Assembly: GCA_015499995.1 (NCBI GenBank)
Contig: JADNRV010000004.1
Coordinates: forward strand, 558,001 to 622,000
DNA from: Flammula alnicola
Taxonomy: Eukaryota; Basidiomycota; Agaricomycetes; Agaricales; Strophariaceae
Length of the DNA: 64,000 bases
Reading direction: 5' to 3'
In this document: positions 11,263 to 23,710 of the stretch, one piece after another
Layout of the letters: every line of letters starts with the position of its first letter
Numbering within the stretch: the stretch's first letter is position 1
Made by a program: the position numbers and the translations under genes
The notes under the pieces: model-generated
Databases searched by the model: none
What the model was told of the DNA's origin: nothing
Seen by the model: the letters and a program-made list of their open reading frames with translations, nothing else

Positions 11263-14200
11263 CTAGTGCACAATCTCCACAGTCAAGTCACCCTGGTTGA
11301 TCGAATCGCCTGCATTGAACAATATTCAGCACCATTCCGTATATTATTAAACAAAATTGCTAACCTTCCTGAACAACTACACGTTTGATGTGTCCGGAAA
11401 CGGGCGCTGTAACAGCAGATTCCATCTGTCGTGCGAAATCAGTCATCTGAAAGAAAAGATATAAATGACGTTGAATCCCACCTTCATGGCGCTGAGAACT
11501 GGATATAGTTTTTCATCAGCTGACTGGGCTTTCCTTTGAGAAGTCTGTATAACAACACTTACCACAGACAGGGTCGCCCTTCTTAATCTCCTGGCCTTCC
11601 TTGACTCTCACCTCGACGACAACACCGGACATCGGCGCGCCGACGGATCCAGGATCATTGGTGGCTTTCTCCCGCGAAACGGTCTCGACAGCAGAGTTCT
11701 TATCTTCAACTGAGACCGCGCGAACCTGCGAAAATATATTAGATGATAAATATCAACAATTCCTCGCGAGGGCATTACCTCGCCATTGACTTCGAACCAC
11801 ACATCACGCTGTGCGCGGCCCTCAACGACAGGTCCGACGGCCATCAGGCGAATGATCAGCGTCTTTCCCTTCTCGATAGAAATGTGCATTTCCTCTCCAA
11901 CATCAGGACGACCCAGGAAATAGCGAGTGGGAATGACGCTGGATATACATGAGTTACAAGGCCATTGACATAGTTTTTTGTCTCAGACGTACCTCAAGTC
12001 GCCATACTTCTCGATAAAGCTCTGGTATTCTTCGAAAACCTGAGCATAACCTAGCTAAGTAGAAAATTCCAAAATAATGGCAAATGACATACCTTGGGAT
12101 ACATGACGTAGGAGCTAACGTCTGCATCTGTGATATGTTTGCCGAATTTGCTCCGCAACTCCGCCTTGATCTTCTTGAAGTCCAGCGGGGCCATGGTCGT
12201 ACCAGGACGTCCATCGATTCTGGGCTTGTTCCTGATAATTTTAGAGCGCAGTGGCTCTGGGAATCCTCCCACAGGTTGGCCCAAATATCCCTGGAAAAAC
12301 TCGACGACAGACGATGGGAAGTCAAGCTGGTCAGCGCGTTCAAGGACATCTTCTTTAGTGAACGAATTGGAAGTCATCCATTGCGCGAAGTCGCCGACCA
12401 CTTTCGACGATGGTGTAACCTTGATGATGTTACCGCACTGTTGGTCAAGAAAAAAATTTCAATGACAGTCGTAGATGTATACATTGGCAGACTCACGAGA
12501 TCGTTCGCTTCGATGTATTTCTGCTTGATGACTGTGAAATGTAAATGTACTGAGATAGTTGGTTGTTGTGGGGTGTTACGTACCTGTCCATTGGGTTCCG
12601 AGACCCAATTGAGATGCTTGGAACTGTACATAATTTACGATCAGAGCAAGAAGCATGGATCTGCTTTATACTCACCATGAGATTGGTGTATTGTCCTCCA
12701 GGCATTTCATGGTCGAAAACACTAGAGTCGGATGCCCGGACATTAGCTTCGAAGCAGCTGTACAACATGCGGACTTGGCTCCAGTATAGGTTAAGGGCCT
12801 GAATGTCCTCATAACGAATACCAGTTCCTAGCTTGGTCTGCTCCAAGGCCATGCAGACAGCACCCATAGAAGGTTGAGAAGTCAATCCCGACATGCCTAA
12901 CAGCACAGACCGGTCAGCATATGTTTTGCGTTTCTATGACGTATACGCACTGTCAATTGCCACATCAACGACGTCGGCACCAGCAGCGGCGCAAGCAAGC
13001 ATGCTTGCAGTCGCGATGCCCGCAGTGTCATGGGAGTGAACATGGATGGGAAGGTCAGGATGAGCTTTCCTGATCGCACCAATAAGACTGAAAAGAAGGA
13101 ACGATATAAGTTACTTGAATCCCAAAAAGATGATCGCAACAACTCACATCCTGGCAGCCTCAGGTTTGAGCAGACCAGCCATATCTTTCACACCGAGAAC
13201 ATGGATGCCCTCTTTCACAAGTTGGTCGACGAAGTCCAGGTAATACTGGAGGGTATATTTCTTCTCGTTGGGGCTTGCGACATCGCCACTGTAGCAGACG
13301 ACAGCCTCACAAACACCACCAGCCTTCTTTGCGGCGTCAATGCCAAGTTTCATCTATTTTTTTCACGTTAGTAACCTTGACCCTGTAGTCAGCTTGCCAT
13401 GACACTTACGTTCTCTGGAATAAATATTAGCAACACATTCAGTTGTTGTGTTCTGCTGTTGAAGGCACATACCGAAGTAGTTAAGAGAGTCAAACACTCG
13501 GAAGATATCAAGACCATTCTCAACAGCCTTCTTTGAGAAGTCGTAGATGGCGTTATCACTAGAGAACGGTCAGGCAAGCCAATTTGTGGAAAATGTGTTG
13601 GAACTTACGGGTAGCTGGTATATCCGACACCATTGGCACCACGGACGAGAGCCTGGAGAGGAATGTTGGGAACTAGCTTACGGAGAGTGCGCTATATTTT
13701 GAATGAGAATCAATGTCCACTGAGAATGAAACGATGCAGACTTACGAGACGCTCCCATGGGTCCTCGTACAAGAAGCGCATCGCGACATCGAAGGTTGCG
13801 CCACCCCAGCATTCAAGACTGTAGGCATTAGCCAATGCGTAGCTAGTTTCCTTTGCAATGTTAACCATATCGATAGTACGCAGACGGGTGGCCAGCAGAG
13901 ACTGGTGGGCATCACGCCAAGTAGTGTCCATGATAAGGGTTCCTGGGTATTCGCGGACAGCTTTAGCGAAGGCTTCTGGGCCCTGCTCGACGATGATGTT
14001 GCGCCATCCGACCTCGCAAGGGAAAGTTGTATCGATAGGAGGTCCATTAGGATCATCTCGGTTTTGCAGTTTAGGAACGACGACTTCAGTTTTGAGACCT
14101 GGTTCGCCCTAGACAACAAAACGTCAGAGATGAAAAGGAAAATGTGAATTTTAGAACGAACAGTTTGCCCCTTGATGGAACTTCCATTGACAGCAAGGTC

Positions 14201-16185
14201 TCCAAGATATGCGAGCAGTTTCTGAGCACGGTTTTGGCTCTGAACGAGCTTGAAGAGATCCGGAGTGTCGTCGATGAACTGTAACGAGGCAATGAGCACA
14301 TAAGAGTATAAGGCAACACTGATAAAAACACACCGTTGTCCAGGTCTTTCCTCCAATGAAGATATCGTGGGTCAGGAGACGAAAGAGGAAGGGAATGTTG
14401 GTCTAATACAGTTGAACATTCAGTAATAGTAAAGCAATGAGAAAGTCTATTCACAAACCTTAACGCCACGAATACGGAACTCGACAAGGGCACGAAGCAT
14501 CTTGCGGCGGGCAACTTCATAAGTCGTTCCGCTAACAGTGCATTTAACAAGCAAACTGTCATAATGGGGCTTTCAAACACGATATTAATTGAGTTCGAAA
14601 GCACGGAGGAGGAAATTCGAGCTTACCGTAATCTGTGCGCCTGCGAAACCTGAGCTGGCATCCAATCGAACACCGTTTCCACCAGCACTTCGATAGACTT
14701 CGATCTTTCCTGTGTCGGGCTGGAAATTTTGAGCCGCATCTTCAGTAGTTATACGGCACTGAATAGCGAAACCGCGCTTCGTGATAGCATCTTGAGTAAG
14801 ACCGAGTTGGGGCAAGGTGGCACCAGCAGCGATCTGGATTTGGGCGGCGACGATGTCAATACCAGTGATTTCCTCTGTTAATGGTCAGCGTAGTCTAAAA
14901 ATAGGTACGCATATATTTTATATTTTCCTTACCTGTGATGGTGTGTTCCACTTGAATACGGGGATTGATTTCGATGAAGTAATGCCTTCCCATTTGATCG
15001 ACCAAGAACTCTGCAGTACCAGCGTTCCTGTACCCGACACTCTTCGCCAACTTGATAGCATCGGAAAGAATTGCTTGTCGGACTTCCTCCGGCAGATGAG
15101 TCGCAGGTGCGACTTCGACGACTTTCTGGTGCCGCCTCTGAACGGAACAGTCACGCTCGAAAAGGTGGATGGTGTTGCCAACAGCATCGGCGAGGAGCTG
15201 TACTTCAATGTGTCGTGGACGCTCAAGGAAGCGCTCGATGAAGACTGTTCCATCACCGAAAGCAGCTTTAGCCTCACTGGTTGCACGCTCGAAGGAGGTT
15301 TGGAACTCGGATTGCTCTCGCACGACACGCATGCCGCGTCCTCCACCACCCATGGCGGCTTTGATGATAACTGGGAAACCGTATTCCTGGATAAACGCCT
15401 CTCCATCTTTATAAGTGTCGACGGGCCCTGGGGTACCAGGAACGACGGGGACACCGACTTTCATAGCTATAAACCCGCGCGTGAGTAATAACAATCATCT
15501 GCTCAATACAGTGAAGATCTTACCCAGCGTCCTGGCCTTGGTCTTATCGCCAAGCCCATCGATGACTTCTGGGGTGGGTCCAACAAAAGCAAGACCAGCT
15601 TGCTCGACCTTTCTCGCGAATTCGGCATTTTCAGACAAGAATCCATAACTATGAAGAGGTTGAGAGAGAGATAAATTTGATCGCCAAATAGGACTGACCC
15701 TGGATGGATCATATCAACTCCATGCTCAAGAGCTATCTTGATGATGTCGTCTTGGGCGAGGTATGCACCGACAGGAGTCAGGCCTTTTCCGACCTGATAA
15801 GCTTCATCCGACTGTATGAACGCACTTTAGTTAAAAAAAAACCACGCATATATGATGAAATTAATGGACCTTCTGACGATGGGCCGATAAGCGATCTTCG
15901 TAGGAGTAAATAGCCACGGTGTGCATCGCGAGCTCATGAGCAGTGCGGAATACTCGGATAGCAATTTCCTGCAGATCTCGCTGTAAATGAAAATTCATTT
16001 GGGAAGAAGATATTGAAACGTACACCACGATTGGCGACCAGGATCTTGGTAAGTGGACCGCTGTGTCCCGCAGCCTTCCTCCTCATCGTCTGGATGGAGT
16101 GGACTGGGGTGCCAGGCGCGCTGGGCGAAGTGGCGAAGATGGCGGCCAGTCTCGGGGGATGCAAAGACGACGATTGAGACGCCAT
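11263..16185 (-). CDS. pyc: Pyruvate carboxylase
   Basis: This multi-exon gene encodes a full biotin enzyme of about 1190 residues that turns pyruvate, bicarbonate and ATP into oxaloacetate (anaplerosis, gluconeogenesis; cytosolic in most fungi). The biotin carboxylase domain shows [17 protein letters not shown], the ATP-grasp loop [32 protein letters not shown] and [18 protein letters not shown]. The carboxyltransferase domain shows [41 protein letters not shown] and HVHSHDTAG. The carrier domain ends [19 protein letters not shown]. The biotinyl lysine is in SAMK (codon 11484-11482), directly before a 56-bp intron (11426-11481). Splicing at its distal AG gives the standard [12 protein letters not shown] nearer AG would leave an intron of only 35 bp and insert seven residues. 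The start at 16185 precedes a Ser/Pro-rich leader of about 45 residues without a clear mitochondrial signal. Confidence 0.96.
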
Positions 16186-16845
16186 GGTTGGAGCGATAGT
16201 TCGGGACTACGTCGGTGGAGGTAGACTCTACGATTGAAGGAGAATATCGGAAGGAAACGCGATACGGAAGCTGATATATGCTGAATCACAGGGATACAAA
16301 TGGGATATATGAGAAAGAAAGCAAAGGTTGACTGTGTGGAAGACTGACCGAGGTGAAGGTAGAATACAAAGATCTATGTATGCAGTTGGAAAAACGATCG
16401 CTATCTAAATCGGCAAAAGCATATTCAACGCCTAGGCGGCGATCGCGAACGGCTTTTCTCTCATTTCCCCTACGCGACTGATAACATTGCAGACTCCGGC
16501 ATTAATGCGGGCGCTCGGCGGGTAAACCGCACATCTCCACCGCCGTTCTCTATCCCAGGTTCTACACCTTCAGGCATATATAAAGTTTCTACAGTGAGCA
16601 CTGGACAAGAAACATTAAGCGCTATAGTATATAGTTGTCGCGCGCCCCGTTAATCTAATCGAACCCCATGATCTCTTCATTTCCCCAACATCCCATCAAG
16701 AGCGACATTATAGCCGACAACCTTGACCATGTGATAAAATGCCACCGATAATTATTCGACTGGTAAGTGCCATGAGAAATAAATAGTACGGAGCGGTCTG
16801 TTCGAAACACGCCCTACGCTCTTCCGTCTACGCCCGACTCCACGT
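16186..16845. other. Intergenic region between the GDP-mannose transporter and pyruvate carboxylase
   Basis: About 660 bp lie between the transporter stop (16846) and the carboxylase start (16185); both genes are on the minus strand. The region should hold the transporter 3' end and the carboxylase promoter. A C/T-rich tract read on the minus strand precedes the carboxylase start at roughly 16200-16330. No separate gene is seen. Confidence 0.5.
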
Positions 16846-18431
16846 CTATGGTTTCCGATTCGCTAAAGGAATAATCGCGTCGGCTTGCATTCGTGCCTCC
16901 ATCTTTTTCTGGTTGTTTTTTGCCACTGCATACACGATCCCTGCGAAGAATCCCATACCGACTGCCGACACAGAACCAGTGGTAACAGCATCTCCGAAGA
17001 ACAGCATCCCTGATGCCGCCACGGGCAGCTTGTTCAGTGCTCCGACCATGCTAGTACCATCATTTAGAAACGATTTCTCTCACAAAAAACCATGATATTT
17101 ACCTGTAAGTTGTACTACTTGTTGTCCGCACACACCACGCAGTTGTGTATGAAATGCCAACAGCGGCCGCTCCTGAAAAGACAATGGCCATCAACAAGAA
17201 ATTCCGCGTTTCTGGAGGGCTAATTACCATTTACAGGTCAAATCCACCGCTAGCACCATTTAGACTATTCTACTCACAAGTTTTTGCTCAGATTTTCGGT
17301 GCCCCAGTCTTCGACAATAATAGAGAACACGGCAAGAACCGGAATACTGAGCAAGTTGTTGTAGAACATGGAGTCCCAGTCGGAGAATCCGGTCGACTTG
17401 ATCCTTTTCCGCATGGAGAGCACCTTCAGTGAGCTATCAGCGACATATTCTGGCACAAAAGGAAGCGAGACTCACATAACTTGCACTTGTCAGACAGTTG
17501 ACGAGCATCCAGAAGTATCCAACATTCAGTCCCTTGACAACACCGGCCACAGTTTGGAGCGCGTTCAAACTGACTCCTGTGCTGATGGCAGGTACTGAGT
17601 CAACAATACTGCTAGAAACATCTGACCAGGCCGCGATAACGGATGATATCACCTTTCTCCAGAGGTTAGTTTACCGATGACCCACGAAATTCACACATGG
17701 CTACTCACCATGAGGATGAACGAAATAAATGTTAATGCTGTCACCCTTCCTCCAAACCAAATGACTTCGCCATATGCCTATGCGACGATTCAGATCCAAT
17801 GTTCCAATGTTCTGACCAAATGCACTGGGGAGACTTACGATGAGAATTATTGTCAAATTCTTGAATATCGTATATACTGGTATACTCAAATGTTGCTACA
17901 GACACGTCCGTTAGAAATAACCCGTCATGAAAATGCACGAAGCAAAACTCACCAGACTCTTCGAACCTGTATATATCACACTAACCAGCAAGAAACTAAT
18001 GGGAAACCAGGCCTTCGCATCTTGCCAGTCAAAAGCTCTGAACGAGATGACCCCAAGCTTCTTGACGAGGGCTACACATGCCACGCAAACGAGAGATTGG
18101 ATGCATAGCAGACAGAAATTCATATTGAATTTTGCGCCAGACACGACGAACTTTCATGATACCAACGTCATTTTCAAGTACAGAGCGATGTCGACAAAAT
18201 TCACACCTTATTCACTACTGTCATTAGAATTGAAGCCATGCAATAACATATAATTGGGGGTACTGGTCGTTATCCTTCCAAATTAGCAAAATGGCATTAT
18301 ATTCTGTGATAATGGTACATACACGAAGAAAGGTTGGCTTCTTTCAGCGCTCCCGTCGCCATTGCTTTCTTGAGATCTGCGGCATCACGCTCAGTCGGCG
18401 AGGATGGTTTCCCGTTAGGTTGAGACGACAT
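16846..18431 (-). CDS. Golgi GDP-mannose transporter (Vrg4 type nucleotide-sugar transporter)
   Basis: The protein starts [20 protein letters not shown] with a short hydrophilic, cytosolic N-terminus, then has about ten membrane segments, for example in [20 protein letters not shown] and [19 protein letters not shown]. The two signature motifs that contact the nucleotide sugar in Vrg4 proteins are both present: FYNN (in [16 protein letters not shown]) and GALNK (in [19 protein letters not shown]). It exchanges cytosolic GDP-mannose for GMP across the Golgi membrane and so feeds mannosylation of proteins and lipids. The C-terminus is [20 protein letters not shown]. About seven introns are needed, all near 50-60 bp. 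The gene is usually essential in fungi; I see no lesion. Confidence 0.93.
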
Positions 18432-18912
18432 TTAGGCGCCAGAGGTTAAGGAAGAACTCGAGAATATGGTAGGGTGGTTCGACTGCTAGGAATAGGGATA
18501 TATGAAGGGGAGGAATAGAAAGCCTCGTGTTCAACGTTGCGGGTTGCGGGGGACCACTGGACCAGAATGTTCAAAGCAAAGTGGGCGCTATCTTGACCAG
18601 CCGAAGCGACGATGAAACGTAGTGGGCTGACAAGTCGATATCGAAATTAATGTAGCCTTGTCGTGGATTCCTTCACATCATTCCCGTCGGCGGGCAGCAG
18701 CCTAAAGCCAACGAGCCTGGTCATCACCATGTATCACGTGATGTATTTAGCTTGCACAGGTGTGGCGCGTTGCTTCAATCCTTGCGCGTTGTCTATTATG
18801 ATTAGCGCGCCTCTTTGCCAGCATTCTCTAGCACATTCACCTACTTTAGAAAAGCCCTGTGTATCAACGCCGTGGCTGTCTACAAGGTTTTCGGATGATG
18901 CGTCGTTAATAT

Positions 18913-19548
18913 CTACGGCCCGACAAAGAAATTGCAAAGAAAGTTCAGTCCTAGTTTTACGGGACTCGTATATAAGTGGGTAAAATGTTCGACGTTGACG
19001 GGGTCAGATGGTGGCTTGTGTAGCGGCTTTAAGAAGATGCATTTGCGGTAGATATGTAAGTCTATATTTTGAACGGAGCTTGTGCGCTCAGAGACTCGGA
19101 AAGTACTTGCAATCACATCTTTACTTTCGATGACAGTTGCCACGGAGAGTTCCGATGATAGACCAGTTCCTTCTTTCTTATCTACGCCGGCTTGAGCTTG
19201 GGACTTCAGAGACTCAGACGAGTGGCTAACAATAGTCATATACATCTGAGTTCCGTCGCATAGTAGAACGTTCTCAGTCTTGGAGTCCTTTAAAGACAAG
19301 ATATTTAGTCCATGGAAAGGTCCCCAAAAATGTCGAATTTGACTTTGTAAATAGTTAAACTTGACACCACCATCTATCCATTGGAGGGAGATTGCCGGGA
19401 AAGTATACACATGTTTGAGCACGTTTTTCGAATTTCTGAGCAGTACTGGCAACGTCCCGAGCAGATACTTACTGGTATGACCCCGCTTCGCAGGCCCAGG
19501 TAAAAAACAATCATTCAAAAAGGCTATCCAGCACCGGTAGGTCAGCAA
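18913..19548 (-). CDS. Hypothetical protein or remnant, unrecognised
   Basis: This frame of 211 codons is open on the minus strand through part of duplicated block 1 and beyond it. I do not recognise the sequence. It has a mixed composition with a central Ser/Lys/Glu-rich part and no signal peptide or membrane segment. The upstream part of block 1 on the same strand (19606-19797) is in another frame and shares the words FDRFGGAA with FDCFEGAA in block 2. That suggests both blocks descend from one minus-strand gene whose exons may extend from about 19940 down to 18900. It could be a real spliced gene of an unrecognised family or a decaying copy. Confidence 0.25.
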   Translation of the reverse strand: MLTYRCWIAFLNDCFLPGPAKRGHTSKYLLGTLPVLLRNSKNVLKHVYTFPAISLQWIDGGVKFNYLQSQIRHFWGPFHGLNILSLKDSKTENVLLCDGTQMYMTIVSHSSESLKSQAQAGVDKKEGTGLSSELSVATVIESKDVIASTFRVSERTSSVQNIDLHIYRKCIFLKPLHKPPSDPVNVEHFTHLYTSPVKLGLNFLCNFFVGP

Positions 19549-19935
19549 GAATACCTTTGTCGCGGCAAAGCGGTTTGAAATGAGAAAGCTGTCTCGCTAG
19601 CAATGTCACTGAGCAGATATTTTGAAAGATGTCAACACTCTCAGAGCCAGGCTAATCGGACCGACAGTTTGCGGAGAGCGATGTACGTAGCAAGACCCAC
19701 ATTGACAGATGGGGCCAGAGACCCGTCCCAGTTCCCATCGAAATGCAGCACCTCCAAAGCGGTCGAAAAGGAGCATTTGCCCAGGAACTGCCGCCAAGAG
19801 ATAGTTATATTTAGATGCGCTATGTTAGCGGCGTTCTTGCAGATAGATGAGTCGAACTATGCCAGCGACCGTCCGGTATTAGTAGAGTAATCTCTCCTCA
19901 GAAGCTTCGCGGGAGTACCATACCATGGTGTGCAT
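19405..19935. repeat. Diverged direct repeat, copy 1
   Basis: This block resembles 21722-22275 in the same orientation. Shared stretches include TTTGAGCAC near the left end, TCGCA(G/A)GCCCAGGTAAAA, GTTTGCGGAGAG, CCCAGTTCCCATCGAA(A/G)TGCAGCA, TATTTAGATGCGCT and CAGAAGCTTCGCGGG near the right end, in the same order with small gaps. The match is patchy, so the duplication is old. On the minus strand the similarity falls in protein-like frames in copy 2 but is broken by stops in copy 1. Confidence 0.75.
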
Positions 19936-21721
19936 TGTTGAAGTCAGCACACTGAGGGGCCGAGGCAAAGTTTTCTCCCCTGACTATTATAATATGGCAT
20001 CCTGGATCACGGATATGAAGTAACAGGCCGCCCAGGATATATGTTCTCGTTCTCGTTCTCGTCTCCCACACTGACCCATTCATTACTCTGCAGACGAGAT
20101 GGTGCTCACCTCCTTACCCCTCTCCTTGCCCGTTGACATCGTCTGGGGTTCCAGGCAATGGCGATATTCGATTGTCTTGCACGTACTAACTTCTAAACAA
20201 ATACACCGAAGGTACAGCAACAACGACGACAATGGCGATGAGCCATCACCATCGCCCATACCGCCATTTCTCGTCATCACTGTCGACCCACGCATCCAGC
20301 CTCTGCGACTAGATATTCTAACTTGAACTCTAGAAGGGTTCTCGCCGGAAGGCCGTGACAGCTCAAGGTGTGGCGGCTTGATGGCGGCTGGTTTCTAAGC
20401 TCTAAATTTGGAGGGGCCGTATCGTACCCCCGCCAAATCTTGAAACTACCGACGTTGGGATGACCCTTTTCATTCTCCGATTTAGAATTGATTTGAAACT
20501 TGAATATTCGGCTGTCTCTCCCCTCTCGTTTTCTTCTGCTACTCGACCCCATAGATTGTTCTTAGTTCTCTTCTGATCGGCCAAGCAAATCTTCCTTGGT
20601 TTGCAATATTAATACTGCGAGGGACATTGTTCCCGAGGTCATGCGGAGTACAAACGTAGGCAAGCGGCATCCACGATGAGACAGTGATGCGAGTTGGCCT
20701 TCCTATTAAGGCAGCTCTCTGTCTATGTTGGGAAACATTTGTCATGATTATACGGCCCGAGACAACCTCCCAGGTTGACTAATTACAGAACATCAAGGAG
20801 AAGATTCTGGCTGGCTGGCCACTCGTGCGTTATGCTCCTGGATTTTATGTGAACGGGGAAACCGTCTCCTTGTGTTCTTGCATGAACAGTTATGCATTAT
20901 GTCTTATTAGAGAATATTATTGAATATTAGTATTGGTTGCTTAGGGACAACTTGGAATTGTTTTGTTTGGCAACTGCATCACTGCCCAGGGAGCAGGTGC
21001 CGGTGTATGCGTTTCTCAATCTGGCCTGTTCTTCGCAGAGTAAGTACATTGGCTTGCAGCTTCATGAAATACGTAACTTATGTCTCGTCGTTCTGGACTG
21101 CTTGCGTTGAATTCTTGTGAAATCCTGCAGCTATGCACAGCTGATCAGCCCGGTGGTTTTTTTAAACTCTCTCTCTCTCTCGTGTAGTATCATTAAAATT
21201 AAAATTTCGCTTTGCATACCTTCAAAAATGCTACCTCAAACCAGGGCAAAGGGGTTCAATTAACCATTCCTATTTTTGGTGGGCTCTCCACCAGGTTAGC
21301 TTCCAACTGCCGAAAAACCAGGATCGACGCTACGCCGTCATGCAACATCGGCCCTTGCTTTCCCCCTCAAGCATGGCGTGGTTCCCGACGGCCTCAAATC
21401 TCAGCAGAGTTCTGGAAGAATGGCCCCTTGAACACGCGCATACCCATGAGTCAATGTCAACCGATAGGACCTTGGAAGACGGGCCTTGTCGAGATATCCG
21501 TATCAGTGCCCCGGTCACTCATTGTGATGATTTTAAGCACCTCAGCAAGCTGCTAGGATTTCCCCGGAAAGTTTGACAAATTCCAGTGGCGAAGACAACA
21601 CCAATTACGACGTTCCCAGTCTATTGAAAGCAAAGAGGTTCGTCGTGTACGATTTTTCAAATTTGTCATTGGTGTATTTCAGCTCTTGATGGCGGGACCG
21701 GACACTATCTGGCGAATGCTC

Positions 21722-22275
21722 CATAGGTTTGAGCACATTTCCAAAAAATAGAGCAGTAACGTCAAGCAGATAGTATAACCCAGCCTCGCAAGCCCAGGTA
21801 AAAGTAAATTAAAAAGTCATTCAAAAAGACGATCACGGCAAGACAGTCTGAAAGAGAAAGCTGTCCCGCTAGCGGCGTCGACGAGCTTATGTTTTGAAAG
21901 ATGTTGACTCTTCAAAGAGCCGCCTGCGAAAGGCTTATCGAACCAGCAGTTTGCGGAGAGGCATGGAAATACTCTACGCAGAAAGGCACAGATGTGTTAG
22001 ACTCCGAGTCGTAGAGACCTGTCCCAGTTCCCATCGAAGTGCAGCATTGGTGCAGCACCCTCAAAGCAGTCGAAAGAGAGCATGGAGCTGTTGTGGAGCT
22101 GCGACCAGGAGATAGGTGTATTTAGATGCGCTGTGCCACCATTAGCGTTCTTGTATGGAGGCAGATAGATAAGTTCCGATACAAGAACGGTGCCAGTGGC
22201 GATTTGATATCGGTATTCGTAGTATAGTCCGAGTCTCTCTTCAGAAGCTTCGCGGGCGCACCACACCATGGCGTT
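21722..22275. repeat. Diverged direct repeat, copy 2
   Basis: This is the partner of 19405-19935, about 1.8 kb downstream of the end of copy 1 and in the same orientation. Its right half is open as a 95-codon minus-strand frame (21997-22284) with the words LYYEYRYQIATGTVLVSEL and LSFDCFEGAAPMLHFDGNWD. It ends just before the promoter of the Any1-like gene. It may be a fragment of an unrecognised gene. Confidence 0.75.
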
Positions 22276-22284
22276 CGACATCAA
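21997..22284 (-). CDS. Hypothetical protein fragment in duplicated block 2
   Basis: This 95-codon frame is the best-preserved coding part of the duplicated blocks. Its composition (many Tyr, Leu, Asn, a DGNWD motif) looks like real protein, and the related block near 19.6-19.9 kb keeps a similar word (FDRFGGAA) interrupted by stops. I do not recognise the family. It may be one exon of a longer gene reading leftwards, but I could not join it convincingly to downstream frames. Confidence 0.3.
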   Translation of the reverse strand: MMSNAMVWCAREASEERLGLYYEYRYQIATGTVLVSELIYLPPYKNANGGTAHLNTPISWSQLHNSSMLSFDCFEGAAPMLHFDGNWDRSLRLGV

Positions 22285-22476
22285 CGTTCACGTTCAACTT
22301 GAACTTCGTAGCAGTTTTTCCTGCTGACTAATATGGCATCCCGATCACGGCATAGGCGCGCTGTCACCACAACGGGCGCGCCAACTGACCCCGGTCCAAC
22401 CTTTTCAGTCCCAACGACCACATCGTGTGCTGGCCAGACCCAACGCCTCCACAAAACCTTCCCCATCCTCACTGTA

Positions 22477-23710
22477 ATGGTCGCCTCATGGCTCGCAAAC
22501 CTCGCCTCAATAGGCATGGCTGTTGGCCCTCCTCTCGTCAGTTGCATCGTGAATGCATGTTTGAAATAGGATTGATCGATGAAGTTAGGTATATGCCGAC
22601 CAATCCATCTCAATCGTCAAAAAGAAGTAAGCAAATCCAATTTCATAAATTATATCAACGATTCTTACCCTTCCAATCGACAGGGATGCAACAGGTTTCT
22701 CCCGTGATGTTTGCGCAATTCTGTCAATGTCCTTCCTTTGCGAATCTCGTTACGCCTCTGACACTTTGCCTATGCCATCTTTAGCCTGATAGCCAACATT
22801 ACGAGATGTTTTTTCTGGATTGGGTTTGTCTCTCAAATGCCATATCTCCTTCCAAGGCTGATACGAACCCACCTTCAGTAAACACTTCGAAATCGCGCTG
22901 CTGGTCCAGTCGATATTCATGATACTGGCTCAGGTGCGAGTTTTGAAGTTTCTTCTTCTCCTTTATGATCTCATATGACTCTAGTTGGCGCTTTTATATA
23001 TATGTATCCTTTATCGCCCTCGGAGTAGCCCAGAAACTCTCGGTGTTTCTACCCGCCCTCTATCTTTCTGGCAATGGCCAACATATACGCAATACATCGA
23101 ATTTTTGGCAGGCCTTATGTGATTTCATCTTCTCCGCGGATCTCATATGTCGTCATTATTAACGCACGTTTTTAGTCTCTGTCAAGCGATCCTATTTCTT
23201 ATCTTCGGCCGTTCAGAAGTATTCGTGGGTTTCCTGGGCTTTGTCGCCCTAGGTCTGGAGAGCACTTTACCCATTCCGCAGCTCATCAGGTCCGCGGAAA
23301 TAATATTATTTATATCATCGACAACTAATGCTGAGCCTTATTATAGCAATTATCGACAACGTTCATTATATGGTTTCCGCTTATCGACTCTTATCGGGTG
23401 GGTAGGAGGAGACTCATTCAAGTGAGTTCTTGAATATTCTACTTTTCGTCAGCCACTTAGCATTCTCTTGTTAGAACTGTATACTTTTTCTTGCAACATT
23501 CGCCACTGCAGTTCCAGGTTTGCGCAATTTTCCAGTTATCTATCGACGTTGGTGCGTTACCCGGGTCTTTATTTCCTACGCAAATCTTAACCATTTTTGG
23601 ATACAGCTATCATCGCCCAGCGGGTAATGTACGGCAATGCCGCTCCTATCTCAGGTCTTCTGGAGGAAGATGACGAACTGGAGCAGGCACTGGCTTTGGC
23701 AGAGGACTAG
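22477..23710 (+). CDS. PQ-loop membrane protein, Any1/Cfs1-like (SLC66 superfamily)
   Basis: Nine or so short exons join cleanly. The protein starts MVASWLANLASIGMAVGPPLV and continues YADQSISIVKKK, DATGFSRDVCAIL, LIANITRCFFWIG, KHFEIALLVQSIFMILAQ, LALLYICILYRP and FWQWPTYTQYIEFLAGL. The second PQ-loop repeat is VGFLGFVALGLESTLPIPQLISNY, then RQRSLYGFRLSTLIGWVGGDSFK and TVYFFLQHSPLQFQVCAIFQ. The C-terminus is acidic (ISGLLEEDDELEQALALAED). Two PQ-loop repeats and about seven membrane segments fit the fungal Any1/Cfs1 group, which acts at Golgi and endosomes against the flippase Neo1 and is implicated in lipid scrambling. Donors such as GTCAGT, GTAAGC and GTGCGA are used. An in-frame upstream ATG at 22333 would add 48 hydrophilic residues; I prefer 22477 because the family usually starts just before the first membrane segment. 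Confidence 0.8.

Larger units (their letters stand above)
18432..22476. other. Four-kb region without a confident gene, carrying a diverged duplication
   Basis: The region contains scattered frames on both strands, the largest being 18913-19548 (-, 211 codons), 21997-22284 (-, 95 codons) and 21212-21556 (+, 114 codons). None shows a domain I know. Two blocks of about 0.5 kb are related (see repeat entries). A TTCTCG hexamer repeat lies at 20044-20062 and a (CT)n tract at 21167-21181. The mixture of partial similarity and broken frames suggests remnants of an old gene duplication. Confidence 0.45.

Noticed and set aside
14817..15488. Long plus-strand open frame of 223 codons
   Set aside because: It is antisense to the biotin carboxylase domain of pyruvate carboxylase, whose residues are clearly conserved on the minus strand.
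21167..21181. CT dinucleotide run
   Set aside because: A short microsatellite of ordinary kind; noted only as a marker in a gene-free region.
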